Below, piece after piece: positions 27,061 through 34,713 of a stretch of 64,000 bases of DNA. Source of the stretch: Chitinophaga pinensis (GTDB taxonomy: Bacteria; Bacteroidota; Bacteroidia; Chitinophagales; Chitinophagaceae); NCBI GenBank assembly GCA_945878115.1, contig CAMDVD010000007.1:19713-83712 (forward strand). The letters run 5' to 3'. Below the pieces are notes generated by a model. That model did not search any database, had not been told where the DNA came from, and saw only the letters and a list, made by a program, of their open reading frames with translations. A program made the position numbers and the translations under genes. Numbering within the stretch: position 1 is the stretch's first letter; every line of letters begins with the position of its first letter.

Positions 27061-27600
27061 CTACACTTTAGCTGTCTTTATTTGTTCTCGAGTTAATCCA
27101 CTTTTTATTTTTTCTTGTAAACTAATCAAGGCATGTAGTAAAGCCTCTGGTCTTGGTGGGCATCCTGCCACATACACATCTACAGGTATTACATGATCTG
27201 CTCCTTTTACGACAGAGTAGGTATTATAAAAAAATGGCCCACCGCTAATAGCGCAAGCACCCATGGCAATCACGTATTTTGGATCACCCATTTGATCGTA
27301 TAATCGTTTTAATACTGGTGCCATTTTATTGACAATAGTGCCAGCAATTATAATTACATCCGCTTGACGAGGGGAGGCTCTTGCTACTTCAAAACCAAAT
27401 CGGGAGAAGTCATATTTGGCACCTGCCACTGACATATATTCTATACCGCAACAACTCGTTGCAAAGGTCAATGGCCAAAGAGAATTAGAACGAGCCCAAT
27501 TGATGATATCATCCAATTTACTTAATACAATACCACCGCTTGGTAATTCATGTATTTGTCCTGGAAAACTTTGTTGCTCTGTGTTTGTCATCATACCCAT
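27061..27600 (-). CDS. nuoB: NADH-quinone oxidoreductase subunit B (N2 cluster)
   Basis: A 179-residue subunit that binds the terminal 4Fe-4S cluster N2 next to the quinone site. Ligand segments are [20 protein letters not shown] (tandem Cys), [13 protein letters not shown] and [16 protein letters not shown], all intact. The reading frame overlaps the end of nuoA by 10 bp; translation may begin at 27600 or at the next in-frame ATG codons (27594 or 27591). Confidence 0.96.
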   Translation of the reverse strand: MGMMTNTEQQSFPGQIHELPSGGIVLSKLDDIINWARSNSLWPLTFATSCCGIEYMSVAGAKYDFSRFGFEVARASPRQADVIIIAGTIVNKMAPVLKRLYDQMGDPKYVIAMGACAISGGPFFYNTYSVVKGADHVIPVDVYVAGCPPRPEALLHALISLQEKIKSGLTREQIKTAKV

Positions 27601-27941
27601 TTTAAAGCACCTTTTTTATGCGCATATAAAAATCCCATAAATAATATGGTAAAGAAAATAATTATTTCACCGAATGCCATCCAACCTACTTTTTTCGCCA
27701 CTACAGCCCAAGGATATAGAAAAACAAGCTCTACATCGAATATGAGAAAAATTAAAGCAAATAAATAATAGCCTACATTTAGTTGCACCCAGGTCTTACC
27801 AGTAGTGGCAATACCACATTCATACGGTTCTCCTTTTTGTGGATTGGTAGTAGATTTTGTAACCAATTTTGCAACAAGAATAGCGAAGCCAGAAAAGGCT
27901 AGTGCTGCAAGAATTAATACAATCATGGAGGATGCTCCCAT
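27591..27941 (-). CDS. nuoA: NADH-quinone oxidoreductase subunit A
   Basis: A 116-residue, three-helix membrane subunit and the first gene of the nuo cluster. The conserved loop [13 protein letters not shown] is at about residues 36-48 and [16 protein letters not shown] at about 65-80. The stop overlaps the start of nuoB. No clear TAnnTTTG box was found in the 350 bp upstream, which holds another interspersed repeat, so the operon promoter is not identified. Confidence 0.95.
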   Translation of the reverse strand: MGASSMIVLILAALAFSGFAILVAKLVTKSTTNPQKGEPYECGIATTGKTWVQLNVGYYLFALIFLIFDVELVFLYPWAVVAKKVGWMAFGEIIIFFTILFMGFLYAHKKGALKWV

Positions 27942-28087
27942 TCCTAAATATGCTTAAATGAATTGAAAATATCGGAAGCACAATATAATAAAAAAATGAT
28001 ACTTAGCACATTTTCACTAGAATATTTTGATTAAAAAAGGAAGTCTTAAGAGCTAAACAAAATATAATGAGCACATGATTTTTTTGG

Positions 28088-28258
28088 TGGATGTATTGCG
28101 GCAACGATGGAGTGGAAATCCTCTGCAGCAAAAAAAGATTGGAAGGAATAGTCCCCATGCCGTTGCTTTGAGCGGAAATGAATCCTGACATTTATCGTCA
28201 GGACGTGCCTGCCGCCCATACTGTAGCATTAATTTTTTTTCAAAAAATACGCTACAGT
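28088..28258 (-). repeat. Interspersed GGCGGCA...TTGCCGC repeat, copy 3, with hairpin tail
   Basis: Main part 28088-28217, inverted relative to copies 1, 2, 4 and 5: on the plus strand it starts GGATGTATTGCGGCAACGAT and ends GCCTGCCGCCC. It contains TCCTGACATTTATCGTCAGG, a palindrome shared with copy 5. The adjoining hairpin, 28220-28258 (CTGTAGC...GCTACAG), matches the one next to copy 1. The gap 27942-28290 between nuoA and the sirtuin gene contains nothing else recognisable. Confidence 0.7.
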
Positions 28259-28290
28259 AGAACTCTCAAGCCATTTTTAGTATTTCCGTC

Positions 28291-28974
28291 CTATTTTATT
28301 TCTCGCAAATATTTTTGCAATGTTACTAATCCTTCCGTTGCTGGTTTTTCAATATAGGTTACATTGTTCCGATTTACTTTTGGTACTTTTTTATCGACTA
28401 CATAAATAGGCATATAAGGCGGCAAATATTGTAAGATAGATGCTGCAGGATAGACCACCAAACTTGTTCCAACCACGACAAATATATCTGCCATGTAAGC
28501 AAGACGAATTGCTTCATCCATCATGGATACTGCCTCCTCAAACCATACAATATGTGGTCGAAGTTGGGCGCCATCTTCTGCTGTATCACCCAGTTTTATG
28601 TCTTGTTGTATTGGGTAAATGCGTGTTTCATCCTCTTCACTTCGCATTTTAAAAATTTCACCATGCAAATGCAGAACCTGTTTAGAACCCGCTCTCTCAT
28701 GTAAGTCATCAATATTTTGTGTAATGATTTGGACATCAAATTCTTGTTCCAATTGCGCCAATGTATGATGTGCTTTGTTGGGCAATGCTTCCAGAATATT
28801 TTTTCGACGTTCATTATAAAATTGAAGTACCAAAGCCGGATCTTTTTGCCAAGCTCTTGGTGTGGCTACATCTTGCACATTATATCCTTCCCATAATCCA
28901 TTACTATCTCTGAAGGTTTGTAAGCCGCTTTCAGCACTGATTCCAGCACCAGTGAATACTACTAATTTTTTCAT
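28291..28974 (-). CDS. cobB: NAD-dependent deacylase, class III sirtuin (Sir2/CobB-like)
   Basis: A 227-residue sirtuin that removes acyl groups from lysines using NAD. Motifs are VVFTGAGISAESGLQTFRD (nucleotide site), IITQNIDDLHERAGS and LHLHGEIFK with the catalytic His, RPHIVWFEE, and VVVGTSLVVYPAA. The YNER sequence in LQFYNERRKN fits the Tyr-x-x-Arg pair of class III enzymes that prefer succinyl or malonyl lysine. All four zinc-ligand cysteines are absent from the segment between HGE and RPH. The start is MKKLVVFTGAG at 28974; a longer frame adds a hydrophobic stretch unlike the family. Confidence 0.9.
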   Translation of the reverse strand: MKKLVVFTGAGISAESGLQTFRDSNGLWEGYNVQDVATPRAWQKDPALVLQFYNERRKNILEALPNKAHHTLAQLEQEFDVQIITQNIDDLHERAGSKQVLHLHGEIFKMRSEEDETRIYPIQQDIKLGDTAEDGAQLRPHIVWFEEAVSMMDEAIRLAYMADIFVVVGTSLVVYPAASILQYLPPYMPIYVVDKKVPKVNRNNVTYIEKPATEGLVTLQKYLREIK

Positions 28975-29039
28975 GTGTGGTTTTGTTTTCTTTTTGATAA
29001 AACTACAAACTAAAACCAACAAAGCACGTTGCTTTAGAA

Positions 29040-29047
29040 TATATTTG
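29040..29047 (+). promoter_or_regulatory. Promoter -7 box of the L,D-transpeptidase gene
   Basis: TATATTTG is a perfect TAnnTTTG match 23 nt upstream of the ATG at 29071, in the short divergent spacer with the sirtuin gene. Confidence 0.5.
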
Positions 29048-29070
29048 CGCGCTCAATACTAATTTAATTC

Positions 29071-29844
29071 ATGAAGCAATATCTGATTTGTTTTTTATTC
29101 GCCTTTACTGCAACAAGCTTGTATGCCCAACCTCCTTTGGAAACTAAATTTCCAGACTATGCCTTTTTAAATTATCAAATGACTTTTGAAAAAGTAAAAA
29201 CAGCGGCTGCAAAAAGTGATACCGTAGTCAAAAAATTATTTGCTGCTAAAGGAATTAAATATCCATGTAAAAATATTTTATGGCGTGCTTTTAAAGGTCC
29301 TAGTGAAATGGAATTGTGGGCACGTAATTCAATCAATGATACTTTTGTCCTCATTAAAAATTATCAAATTTGTGCCTTGTCTGGCATACTCGGACCCAAG
29401 CGTTGGGAAGGCGACAAGCAAGTACCAGAAGGCTTTTATTTCCTATCTGATTTCAAACCCAATAGTGCGTATTATCTTTCTATGTTGGTTGGCTATCCGA
29501 ATTATTCCGATTTAATACAAGGCAACAAAGAAAAACCTGGTGGGGATATTTATATTCATGGTGCTTGTATGACCATTGGTTGTATGCCCATGACAGATGA
29601 ACTTATTGGCGAATTGTATATCATCAGTATGAATGCAAGAGCTTATGGACAATTGAATATTCCAGTGCAGATTTACCCAATTCGCTATACCCAAAAATCA
29701 ATAGATTTTTTAGGTCGTGAATATAAAAATGAAGCTGAAAAACAAAAGTTTTGGGTCAATATCAAACGAGCTTATGATTACTTTGAAGCTACCCACAGAA
29801 CCTTACCTGTGATGTATGATAGCAAGGGGAATTATGCGTTTTAG
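29071..29844 (+). CDS. L,D-transpeptidase (YkuD/YafK-like), exported
   Basis: A 257-residue periplasmic enzyme predicted to form or trim peptidoglycan peptide cross-links or to attach proteins to peptidoglycan. The signal peptide MKQYLICFLFAFTATSLYAQ ends at residue 20. The catalytic motif is IYIHGACMTIGCMPMTDE (about 163-180), with His and the nucleophilic Cys in the TxGCxPM form typical of the YafK group. KRWEGDKQVPEGFY marks the preceding loop. Its last 54 codons are duplicated downstream at 30766-30927, beyond a RAYT transposase, and REP sequences begin 20 bp after the stop. Confidence 0.88.
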   Translation: MKQYLICFLFAFTATSLYAQPPLETKFPDYAFLNYQMTFEKVKTAAAKSDTVVKKLFAAKGIKYPCKNILWRAFKGPSEMELWARNSINDTFVLIKNYQICALSGILGPKRWEGDKQVPEGFYFLSDFKPNSAYYLSMLVGYPNYSDLIQGNKEKPGGDIYIHGACMTIGCMPMTDELIGELYIISMNARAYGQLNIPVQIYPIRYTQKSIDFLGREYKNEAEKQKFWVNIKRAYDYFEATHRTLPVMYDSKGNYAF

Positions 29845-29864
29845 GGAATCTTTTGGTGATATAT

Positions 29865-29888
29865 ATTGTTGGTGATAACACCAACAAT
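29865..29888. repeat. RAYT-associated REP palindrome 1
   Basis: Stem ATTGTTGGTG / CACCAACAAT with a 4-nt loop, immediately after the L,D-transpeptidase gene. On the plus strand it is preceded by TTTTGGTGATATAT and followed by GGCG. Confidence 0.85.
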
Positions 29889-29979
29889 GGCGTGATGCGT
29901 TTTAAAAAGCCTTTTGGTGGAATGTATAAGTGAATAACAATGGATTAAATTATAAACTTATAATTGTAGTAAATAAAAT

Positions 29980-30192
29980 ACTGTAACCTTATTTTAGGAC
30001 GATACATACTTTTGTAAACCAAGAATAGAACTAAAACTTATTTTAGGCTTAAATTAAAAACTGTAAACTTATTTTAGGACGCTACCGGTAGCGCCATTGT
30101 TGGTGTTATCACCAACAATTTATATTTTTCACCATTGATGTTATCACCAACAATTCTTTTATTTTTAAACTTTAGTGTTATCGTCAACAATT
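29980..30192. repeat. Repeat cluster upstream of the RAYT gene: GGACG motifs and three REP palindromes
   Basis: Three direct copies of a 20-bp motif like GTAAACTTATTTTAGGACG start near 29981, 30030 and 30061. They are followed by GCTACCGGTAGC (30081-30092, a perfect palindrome), a perfect REP hairpin at 30096-30119 (inverse loop of copy 1) and two increasingly degenerate copies at about 30134-30154 and 30167-30192. The same association of a REP with a CGTCCTAAAAT motif recurs at 45073-45135. These probably are the DNA substrates of the adjacent RAYT. Confidence 0.75.
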
Positions 30193-30207
30193 TTAATATT
30201 TTTTCTA

Positions 30208-30717
30208 ATGAATTTCAGTACAACTTACGCCGAGTTTTTAACGATCACAATTTTGCAATGGAAAAATCTTTTGAAACCAGAAAAGTATAAAGAGATATTG
30301 GTAAATTCATTGTCTTATTTTGTAAAAGAAGAAAGAGCAAAAATATTTTCTTTTTGTATTATGGATAATCATATTCACTTGATTTGGCAAGCTGAACAAG
30401 ATTATACATCGCGCGACAATCAACATAGTTTTACAAAATTTACTGCTCAACAAATAAAATTCGATCTGCAAAAAAATCATCCTAAAGTTTTAGAAATATT
30501 CCGAGTAAATGCCGCAGACCGGCTCTATCAATTTTGGGAACGAAACCCATTGCCAATTATATTATATAACGAAAATGTTTTTTTACAAAAGCTTGAATAC
30601 ATACATAGCAATCCAGTGAAAGCAGGTTTATGTTTGTTACCAGAAGATTATTACTATTCATCCGCATCCTTTTATTTGAATGGCGATAATAGGTTTGACT
30701 TCTTGACTCATTATTAA
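30208..30717 (+). CDS. REP-associated tyrosine transposase (RAYT, HUH/Y1 family)
   Basis: A 169-residue Y1-type HUH nuclease related to IS200/IS605 TnpA. RAYTs are thought to cut and move REP palindromes. The metal-binding HUH motif is MDNHIHLIW (about residue 54). The RAYT signature is YIHSNPVKAGLCLLPEDYYY followed by SSASFY, which contains the candidate catalytic tyrosines (about 141-151). The N-terminus ATG at 30208 (MNFSTTYAEFLTITILQWKN) matches the family start better than an upstream ATG. Palindromic REPs lie on both sides in inverted orientation. No transposon ends or target-site duplication in the IS sense are visible. Confidence 0.88.
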   Translation: MNFSTTYAEFLTITILQWKNLLKPEKYKEILVNSLSYFVKEERAKIFSFCIMDNHIHLIWQAEQDYTSRDNQHSFTKFTAQQIKFDLQKNHPKVLEIFRVNAADRLYQFWERNPLPIILYNENVFLQKLEYIHSNPVKAGLCLLPEDYYYSSASFYLNGDNRFDFLTHY

Positions 30718-30732
30718 TCTTTGGTGATATAA

Positions 30733-30756
30733 ATTGTTGGTGATAACACCAACAAT
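30733..30756. repeat. RAYT-associated REP palindrome downstream of the transposase
   Basis: Perfect stem ATTGTTGGTG / CACCAACAAT, 15 bp after the RAYT stop and preceded by TTTGGTGATATAA. It is in inverse orientation to the REP at 30096-30119, so the gene is bracketed by an inverted REP pair. Confidence 0.85.
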
Positions 30757-30765
30757 GGCGGAATA

Positions 30766-30927
30766 CGCTATACCCAAAAAGCAATAGATTTTTTAGGTCG
30801 TGAATATAAAAATGAAGCGGAAAAACAAAAGTTTTGGGTCAATATCAAACGAGCTTATGATTACTTTGAAGCTACACACAGGACCTTACCTGTGATGTAT
30901 GATAGCAAAGGGAATTATGCGTTTTAA
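30766..30927 (+). pseudogene. Duplicated 3' end (54 codons) of the L,D-transpeptidase gene
   Basis: 162 bp corresponding to 29683-29844, in frame to its own stop. There are six differences: four silent codon changes (GCT/GCG, ACC/ACA, AGA/AGG, AAG/AAA), one Ser-to-Ala change and TAG/TAA. The pattern is that of a gene that diverged under selection, not of decay after duplication. It has no start and no catalytic residues. It is followed at 30946-31017 by a second copy of the RAYT 3' end plus REP. Confidence 0.85.
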
Positions 30928-30945
30928 GGAAATCTTTGGTGATAT

Positions 30946-31017
30946 AAGTTTGACTTCTTGACTCATTATTAATCTTTGGTGATATATATTGTTGGTGATA
31001 ACACCAACAATGGCGGA
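30946..31017. repeat. Second copy of the RAYT 3' end and REP
   Basis: Corresponds to 30694-30762 with few changes: the last codons of the RAYT (TTGACTTCTTGACTCATTAT), TTTGGTGATATA and a perfect REP hairpin at 30988-31011. Together with the gene-tail copy it makes a tandem duplication around the mobile unit. Confidence 0.8.
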
Positions 31018-31080
31018 AAAGAATAACGTAAAGGAAAGAATATTATTTGATTTTGACAAATTTTAATCCATATTCAGGCT

Positions 31081-31430
31081 GTTCGATATGTTAGGCTCTG
31101 CGCATGTCGAACGGATGATAATGAAGGTTCTGTGAACCTTATCCTAAATCTTTCATAGTGTCTTATTCTAAAATCGGGTTACGTGATTTGCTATTTTTAC
31201 CAACATTTTTTATTTCTTTCTGTTGGTTCGGAGAACCAAATTTATTTGTCGTTCGACATGCCGCTAAGTGAATGTGGCGAACAGCGTGGAGATGGTTTAT
31301 ATTACAGGCAAAGCCTGCGAAGAACATAGCGCTTGCGAAGGCAAAGCCTTCGAAGAGTGAAGTTAAGAAAGTCTTGTAAATCACCGACACTATCCGGCAT
31401 TCGGCATAACAGTTTGTGTCGAATGCCGCA
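31081..31430. repeat. Palindrome-rich gene-free stretch
   Basis: Several distinct hairpins: GTTCGA...TCGAAC (31081-31112), AAGGTTCTGTGAACCTT (near 31124), TTGGTTCGGAGAACCAA (near 31223) and CATTCG...CGAATG (near 31399). A direct repeat, GGCAAAGCCT(G/T)CGAAGA, occurs twice near 31310 and 31340. Reading frames through this stretch follow the repeats and resemble no family, so no gene is called between 31018 and 31531. Confidence 0.5.
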
Positions 31431-31531
31431 TTATGTCGCACATTGTGAAGAGTTTCTTGATTTGAGAAGTATTTTGTGTGATGAGGTTGGTTAAACTGTT
31501 TGTTTAGTATAATCAAGAAAATATATAACTT

Positions 31532-33721
31532 TTAAAAAGCCCGAACCGCTCGAACATAGTAAGTGGTGCTCTTGTTGTAGAGGGACTGATAGCCACCGTT
31601 GAAGTCCTGATACCAGGCGCTATTTATATTGTACTCACTAGAACTCCAATAGTAGTCACCGACAAAACCCCCAATGGCTGTTCGATTCATATAAAGTTTA
31701 TTGAGTTCATCCCTACTGGGCAGAAACCAATCACTATAACCATTTAATACCAAATCACCACAGATTCTGGCAGCTATACCAGCAGTGCTGCACCCATTCA
31801 TAATGTCAATCGTATTTTGGTTTCCTGTTCCAATAGCGGTTCCATCAGCACCTGATATTGTGGTTCCATGACATCCCCATGAAGCACCTGGACTTTGGTC
31901 GAATGGAGCTACAATTAACCCATGTTGCACATTGGCATCATAACCAGGATCGCCAAATTGTAAAATGTAAGCAATAACGCCTCCTTGATAATTCATACCA
32001 AGCGTTAGTGTGTTTTGCCAGGTTGGTGCTCCATTATGAAATTTAAGAAACTGCCCTTCTGCACCTGGCGCAACACTCACCCAAGCAGTTCCATTCCAAT
32101 ACATCATTTCACCTGCTGTTGTGCCATTAGGTAATCCACCACTCAACTTCCCAGCATTCAATGTCTGACTATTAGATAAACTCAAATACAATGAATCATT
32201 GGTTATAGTAGCAGAGGTAACAGATACACCATCAGCTCCATTCACACCATTCTGTCCATTAGTTCCATCCACTCCATTCACACCATTACTGCCATTCACA
32301 CCATCAACTCCATTATCCCCCTTAGGGGCATTCAATGCATTACCTGCTGTTTCTGCATATAAGGCATAGGGTACAGCCATTAATTGTTGTGTACCTAAAT
32401 CAATGTATGAAACACCTTGTGCTGTGGTATCAAATTCTACTTGTAAATACTTTTTGTATAATGCCCAATGTATGCTGTCTATATTTCCTATAGAAGCATT
32501 GCCTGTGCCTATATGAAGTGTGAATAATCCCAGATTATTGGTTGTGATAGTGTGTGTCTCTTGATAGATGCTTGTACCTGATGCTGTATTATCATGTAAG
32601 GTGCATCTGACGGTGAGTGGATGATTAATGAGTGGATTGCCTGCTCCATCTCTCACCACTGCTTGATAAGGAATAGCATGTGTAACAGCAGATAGAGTAG
32701 TATTGCCTGTGTTTACAACACTTAATGTGGCAGTTTGTGTAGTGTCTGCACTGTTGCCATTTTGTATCAAACACCTGAAGAGTTGATTGGTGTTTGTTGA
32801 ACCTACATTACTCACATGTAATGTACTTGTGTTTACACCTGCATACTGACCAGCATTCTGTAATGTTTGCCAACCAAACCCTGTGTTTGTTTGCCATTGA
32901 TAGTTGGTAGGATTATTGCAATTAGTAGCTGTTACACCTACATTGAAACTTGTATTACTACCTGTGGTGGTTGATTGATTTGTTGGTTGTGAGGAGATGC
33001 TTAATGAACAAGGAGGTGTAGATGTATACAATGCAGTGATTTCTTGTTGGGTAAGTGCACGGTTATAAATTGCTATGTCATCAAGTTTACCTGAAAAGGC
33101 TTCTGAGCAGACTGACGGATCACAATGCCCAAAAACAAGTTGTGTAATAATAGATCCTGGTTGAGATAATGCTAGATAGGAATTAGTTAAGGTGCCATTT
33201 TCGTAAAAACTCCATGTGTAGTTATTTTTAACAACCATGTGGTAGACCCAATTATTTAAAGATGGTGTCTGATTTGAGAAATAATAAGATGAATTTACCC
33301 ACACGGTTCCTGTTCCATATACAAACCCAATTTTCCCCACTCCTGCCCACCAAGGATTAATACCATATATCAATATATGATGTGGCTCAGTATTAACTAT
33401 TGTTTGCATAGTTGCATTGCTATTTGATTGAACCCAGCAAGAAAAACTAAAATCTGTGCTTGCGTTGAAAAAGTTATTAGTGACAATGTAATCATCCACC
33501 CCATCAAAATTATAAGCACTATTCACATTCCCATTTCTATCAGTTGTCAATGTAGCACCATTCACAATCCCATTATTCCCATTCCCACTTTCATCATTGG
33601 CATTTCCATTAAAAGGCCACCATCCCACTAATCCATTGGTGGGCACATAAGCAGGAATTGTTTGTGCTTGTGTTATGAAATGAATCAAACAAAAGCTGAG
33701 GAGGATATAAATCTTTTTCAT
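31532..33721 (-). CDS. Secreted LamG / Ig-like / collagen-like / DUF1566 (Lcl) protein, possible DGR target
   Basis: A 729-residue modular surface protein. Signal peptide 1-19; a LamG-type lectin domain at about 25-235 (NGLVGWWPFNGNANDESGNG); an Ig-like segment at about 240-340 with paired Cys; a Bacteroidota repeat-carrier domain (PYQAVVRDGAGNPLINHPLT) at about 350-460; collagen-like NGVDGTNG repeats at about 470-500; and a C-terminal DUF1566/Lcl C-type-lectin-like domain at about 575-729 (DWFLPSRDELNKLY, YYWSSSEYN, YYVRAVRAF). No T9SS C-terminal domain is present. The last 30 codons are rich in NNC codons unlike the rest, as expected of an adenine-mutagenised variable region. No reverse transcriptase or template repeat is in the window. 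Confidence 0.8.
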   Translation of the reverse strand: MKKIYILLSFCLIHFITQAQTIPAYVPTNGLVGWWPFNGNANDESGNGNNGIVNGATLTTDRNGNVNSAYNFDGVDDYIVTNNFFNASTDFSFSCWVQSNSNATMQTIVNTEPHHILIYGINPWWAGVGKIGFVYGTGTVWVNSSYYFSNQTPSLNNWVYHMVVKNNYTWSFYENGTLTNSYLALSQPGSIITQLVFGHCDPSVCSEAFSGKLDDIAIYNRALTQQEITALYTSTPPCSLSISSQPTNQSTTTGSNTSFNVGVTATNCNNPTNYQWQTNTGFGWQTLQNAGQYAGVNTSTLHVSNVGSTNTNQLFRCLIQNGNSADTTQTATLSVVNTGNTTLSAVTHAIPYQAVVRDGAGNPLINHPLTVRCTLHDNTASGTSIYQETHTITTNNLGLFTLHIGTGNASIGNIDSIHWALYKKYLQVEFDTTAQGVSYIDLGTQQLMAVPYALYAETAGNALNAPKGDNGVDGVNGSNGVNGVDGTNGQNGVNGADGVSVTSATITNDSLYLSLSNSQTLNAGKLSGGLPNGTTAGEMMYWNGTAWVSVAPGAEGQFLKFHNGAPTWQNTLTLGMNYQGGVIAYILQFGDPGYDANVQHGLIVAPFDQSPGASWGCHGTTISGADGTAIGTGNQNTIDIMNGCSTAGIAARICGDLVLNGYSDWFLPSRDELNKLYMNRTAIGGFVGDYYWSSSEYNINSAWYQDFNGGYQSLYNKSTTYYVRAVRAF

Positions 33722-33879
33722 AGTATATGTGTTGTTTACGTTATTCTATGCATGAAATGAAAAATATTTCATGTACGTAATTTTAACGAAGGTACATAAA
33801 CATACATATTTTACACCATCTGTTCAGGATTTGCAATCCTTACACAATCACTTTTTATCGACACTCACACCTTTACGCC

Positions 33880-33903
33880 ATTGTTGGTGTTATCACCAAC
33901 AAT
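33880..33903. repeat. Isolated RAYT-type REP palindrome
   Basis: Perfect ATTGTTGGTG / CACCAACAAT hairpin with the GTTATC-side loop, 25 bp beyond the stop of bshB1 and 3 kb from the RAYT gene. It shows the REP is dispersed rather than confined to the transposase locus. Confidence 0.8.
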
Positions 33904-33927
33904 TTTATTTCAGTTTTCACCCACCCA

Positions 33928-34662
33928 TCACACCAAATTCGGTAAAATCATATTGCTAAAATCTTTCAAGCCTATTTGATTGTGTATGGCTAAAAAACCT
34001 TCACCATACTTAACGCCAATTCGTTTGCCCATCATGACATTTCTATATTTCACGGTATTCAAAAATTCTTCAGAAGAAATATAAGTTTGAGGACCATCCA
34101 AATCGGTAGAATAAAATTGTGATTTATAGGCTTGTATGCAAGACATCTTTTGATCAAAAACATGTGTAATATCAATGATGAAATCAGGTTCTATATATTG
34201 GTCTTGGATATAATTAAATATTTTCTTTGGACGCCATGGTGCTTGTGCTTTGCCATTCTTTTCGGTTTCTATTTTTAACAAGCCAGATAAGAAACAAGCA
34301 TCTTTAATGATGGTACTACTTCTGCCATGATCTGGATGTCGATCTTGTGGCGCAGTTGCTAATACGATATCTGGTTGATAGGTTCGTAAAGCTTGTATTA
34401 ATGCCATCACATGTTCTTCATCATTTTTAAAAAAACCATCACGGAATCCTAAATTTTCTCGAGCATCTAATTGTAATATCTGTGCCGAATGATCACTTTC
34501 TTGTTGTCGTGTTTCTATACTTCCTCTACTTCCTAGCTCGCCCCTTGTCATATCAATAATGCCTGTCGTATAACCTAATTTTTTATGAACCAATAAGGTT
34601 CCGCTACAAGATAATTCAGCATCATCGGGGTGTGCTGCAATCGCCAATATGTTAATTTTCAT
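33928..34662 (-). CDS. bshB1: Bacillithiol biosynthesis deacetylase (PIG-L family)
   Basis: A zinc-dependent N-deacetylase of 244 residues, predicted to convert GlcNAc-malate to GlcN-malate in bacillithiol synthesis. The metal-binding motif AAHPDDAELSCSG is at residues 8-20; DMTRGELGSRGS and DRHPDHGRSS (the third ligand His) follow, as in BshB1. The start at 34662 (MKINILAIAAHPDD) is preferred to an upstream ATG because the family starts just before AHPDD. TATATTTG at 34679-34686 on the minus strand is a good -7 promoter box 16 nt upstream. No other bsh gene is in the window. Confidence 0.88.
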   Translation of the reverse strand: MKINILAIAAHPDDAELSCSGTLLVHKKLGYTTGIIDMTRGELGSRGSIETRQQESDHSAQILQLDARENLGFRDGFFKNDEEHVMALIQALRTYQPDIVLATAPQDRHPDHGRSSTIIKDACFLSGLLKIETEKNGKAQAPWRPKKIFNYIQDQYIEPDFIIDITHVFDQKMSCIQAYKSQFYSTDLDGPQTYISSEEFLNTVKYRNVMMGKRIGVKYGEGFLAIHNQIGLKDFSNMILPNLV

Positions 34663-34713
34663 CAGTACGTGTTGAAACACAAATATAAAAATAAATGTAG
34701 TATTACCTATGTA

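Noticed and set aside
31081..31430. Integron attC-like sites (GCCTAAC, GTTAGGC strings and nested palindromes)
   Set aside because: The core and inverse core sequences do not pair in the attC layout, there is no cassette array and no integrase in the window.
31163..31516. 117-residue minus-strand frame
   Set aside because: It covers hairpins and a direct repeat; no family resemblance and no promoter.
31018..31531. A DGR template repeat or accessory gene beside the possible variable region
   Set aside because: Searched by eye on both strands for a near-copy of 31535-31660; none was found, nor any reverse transcriptase frame in the window.
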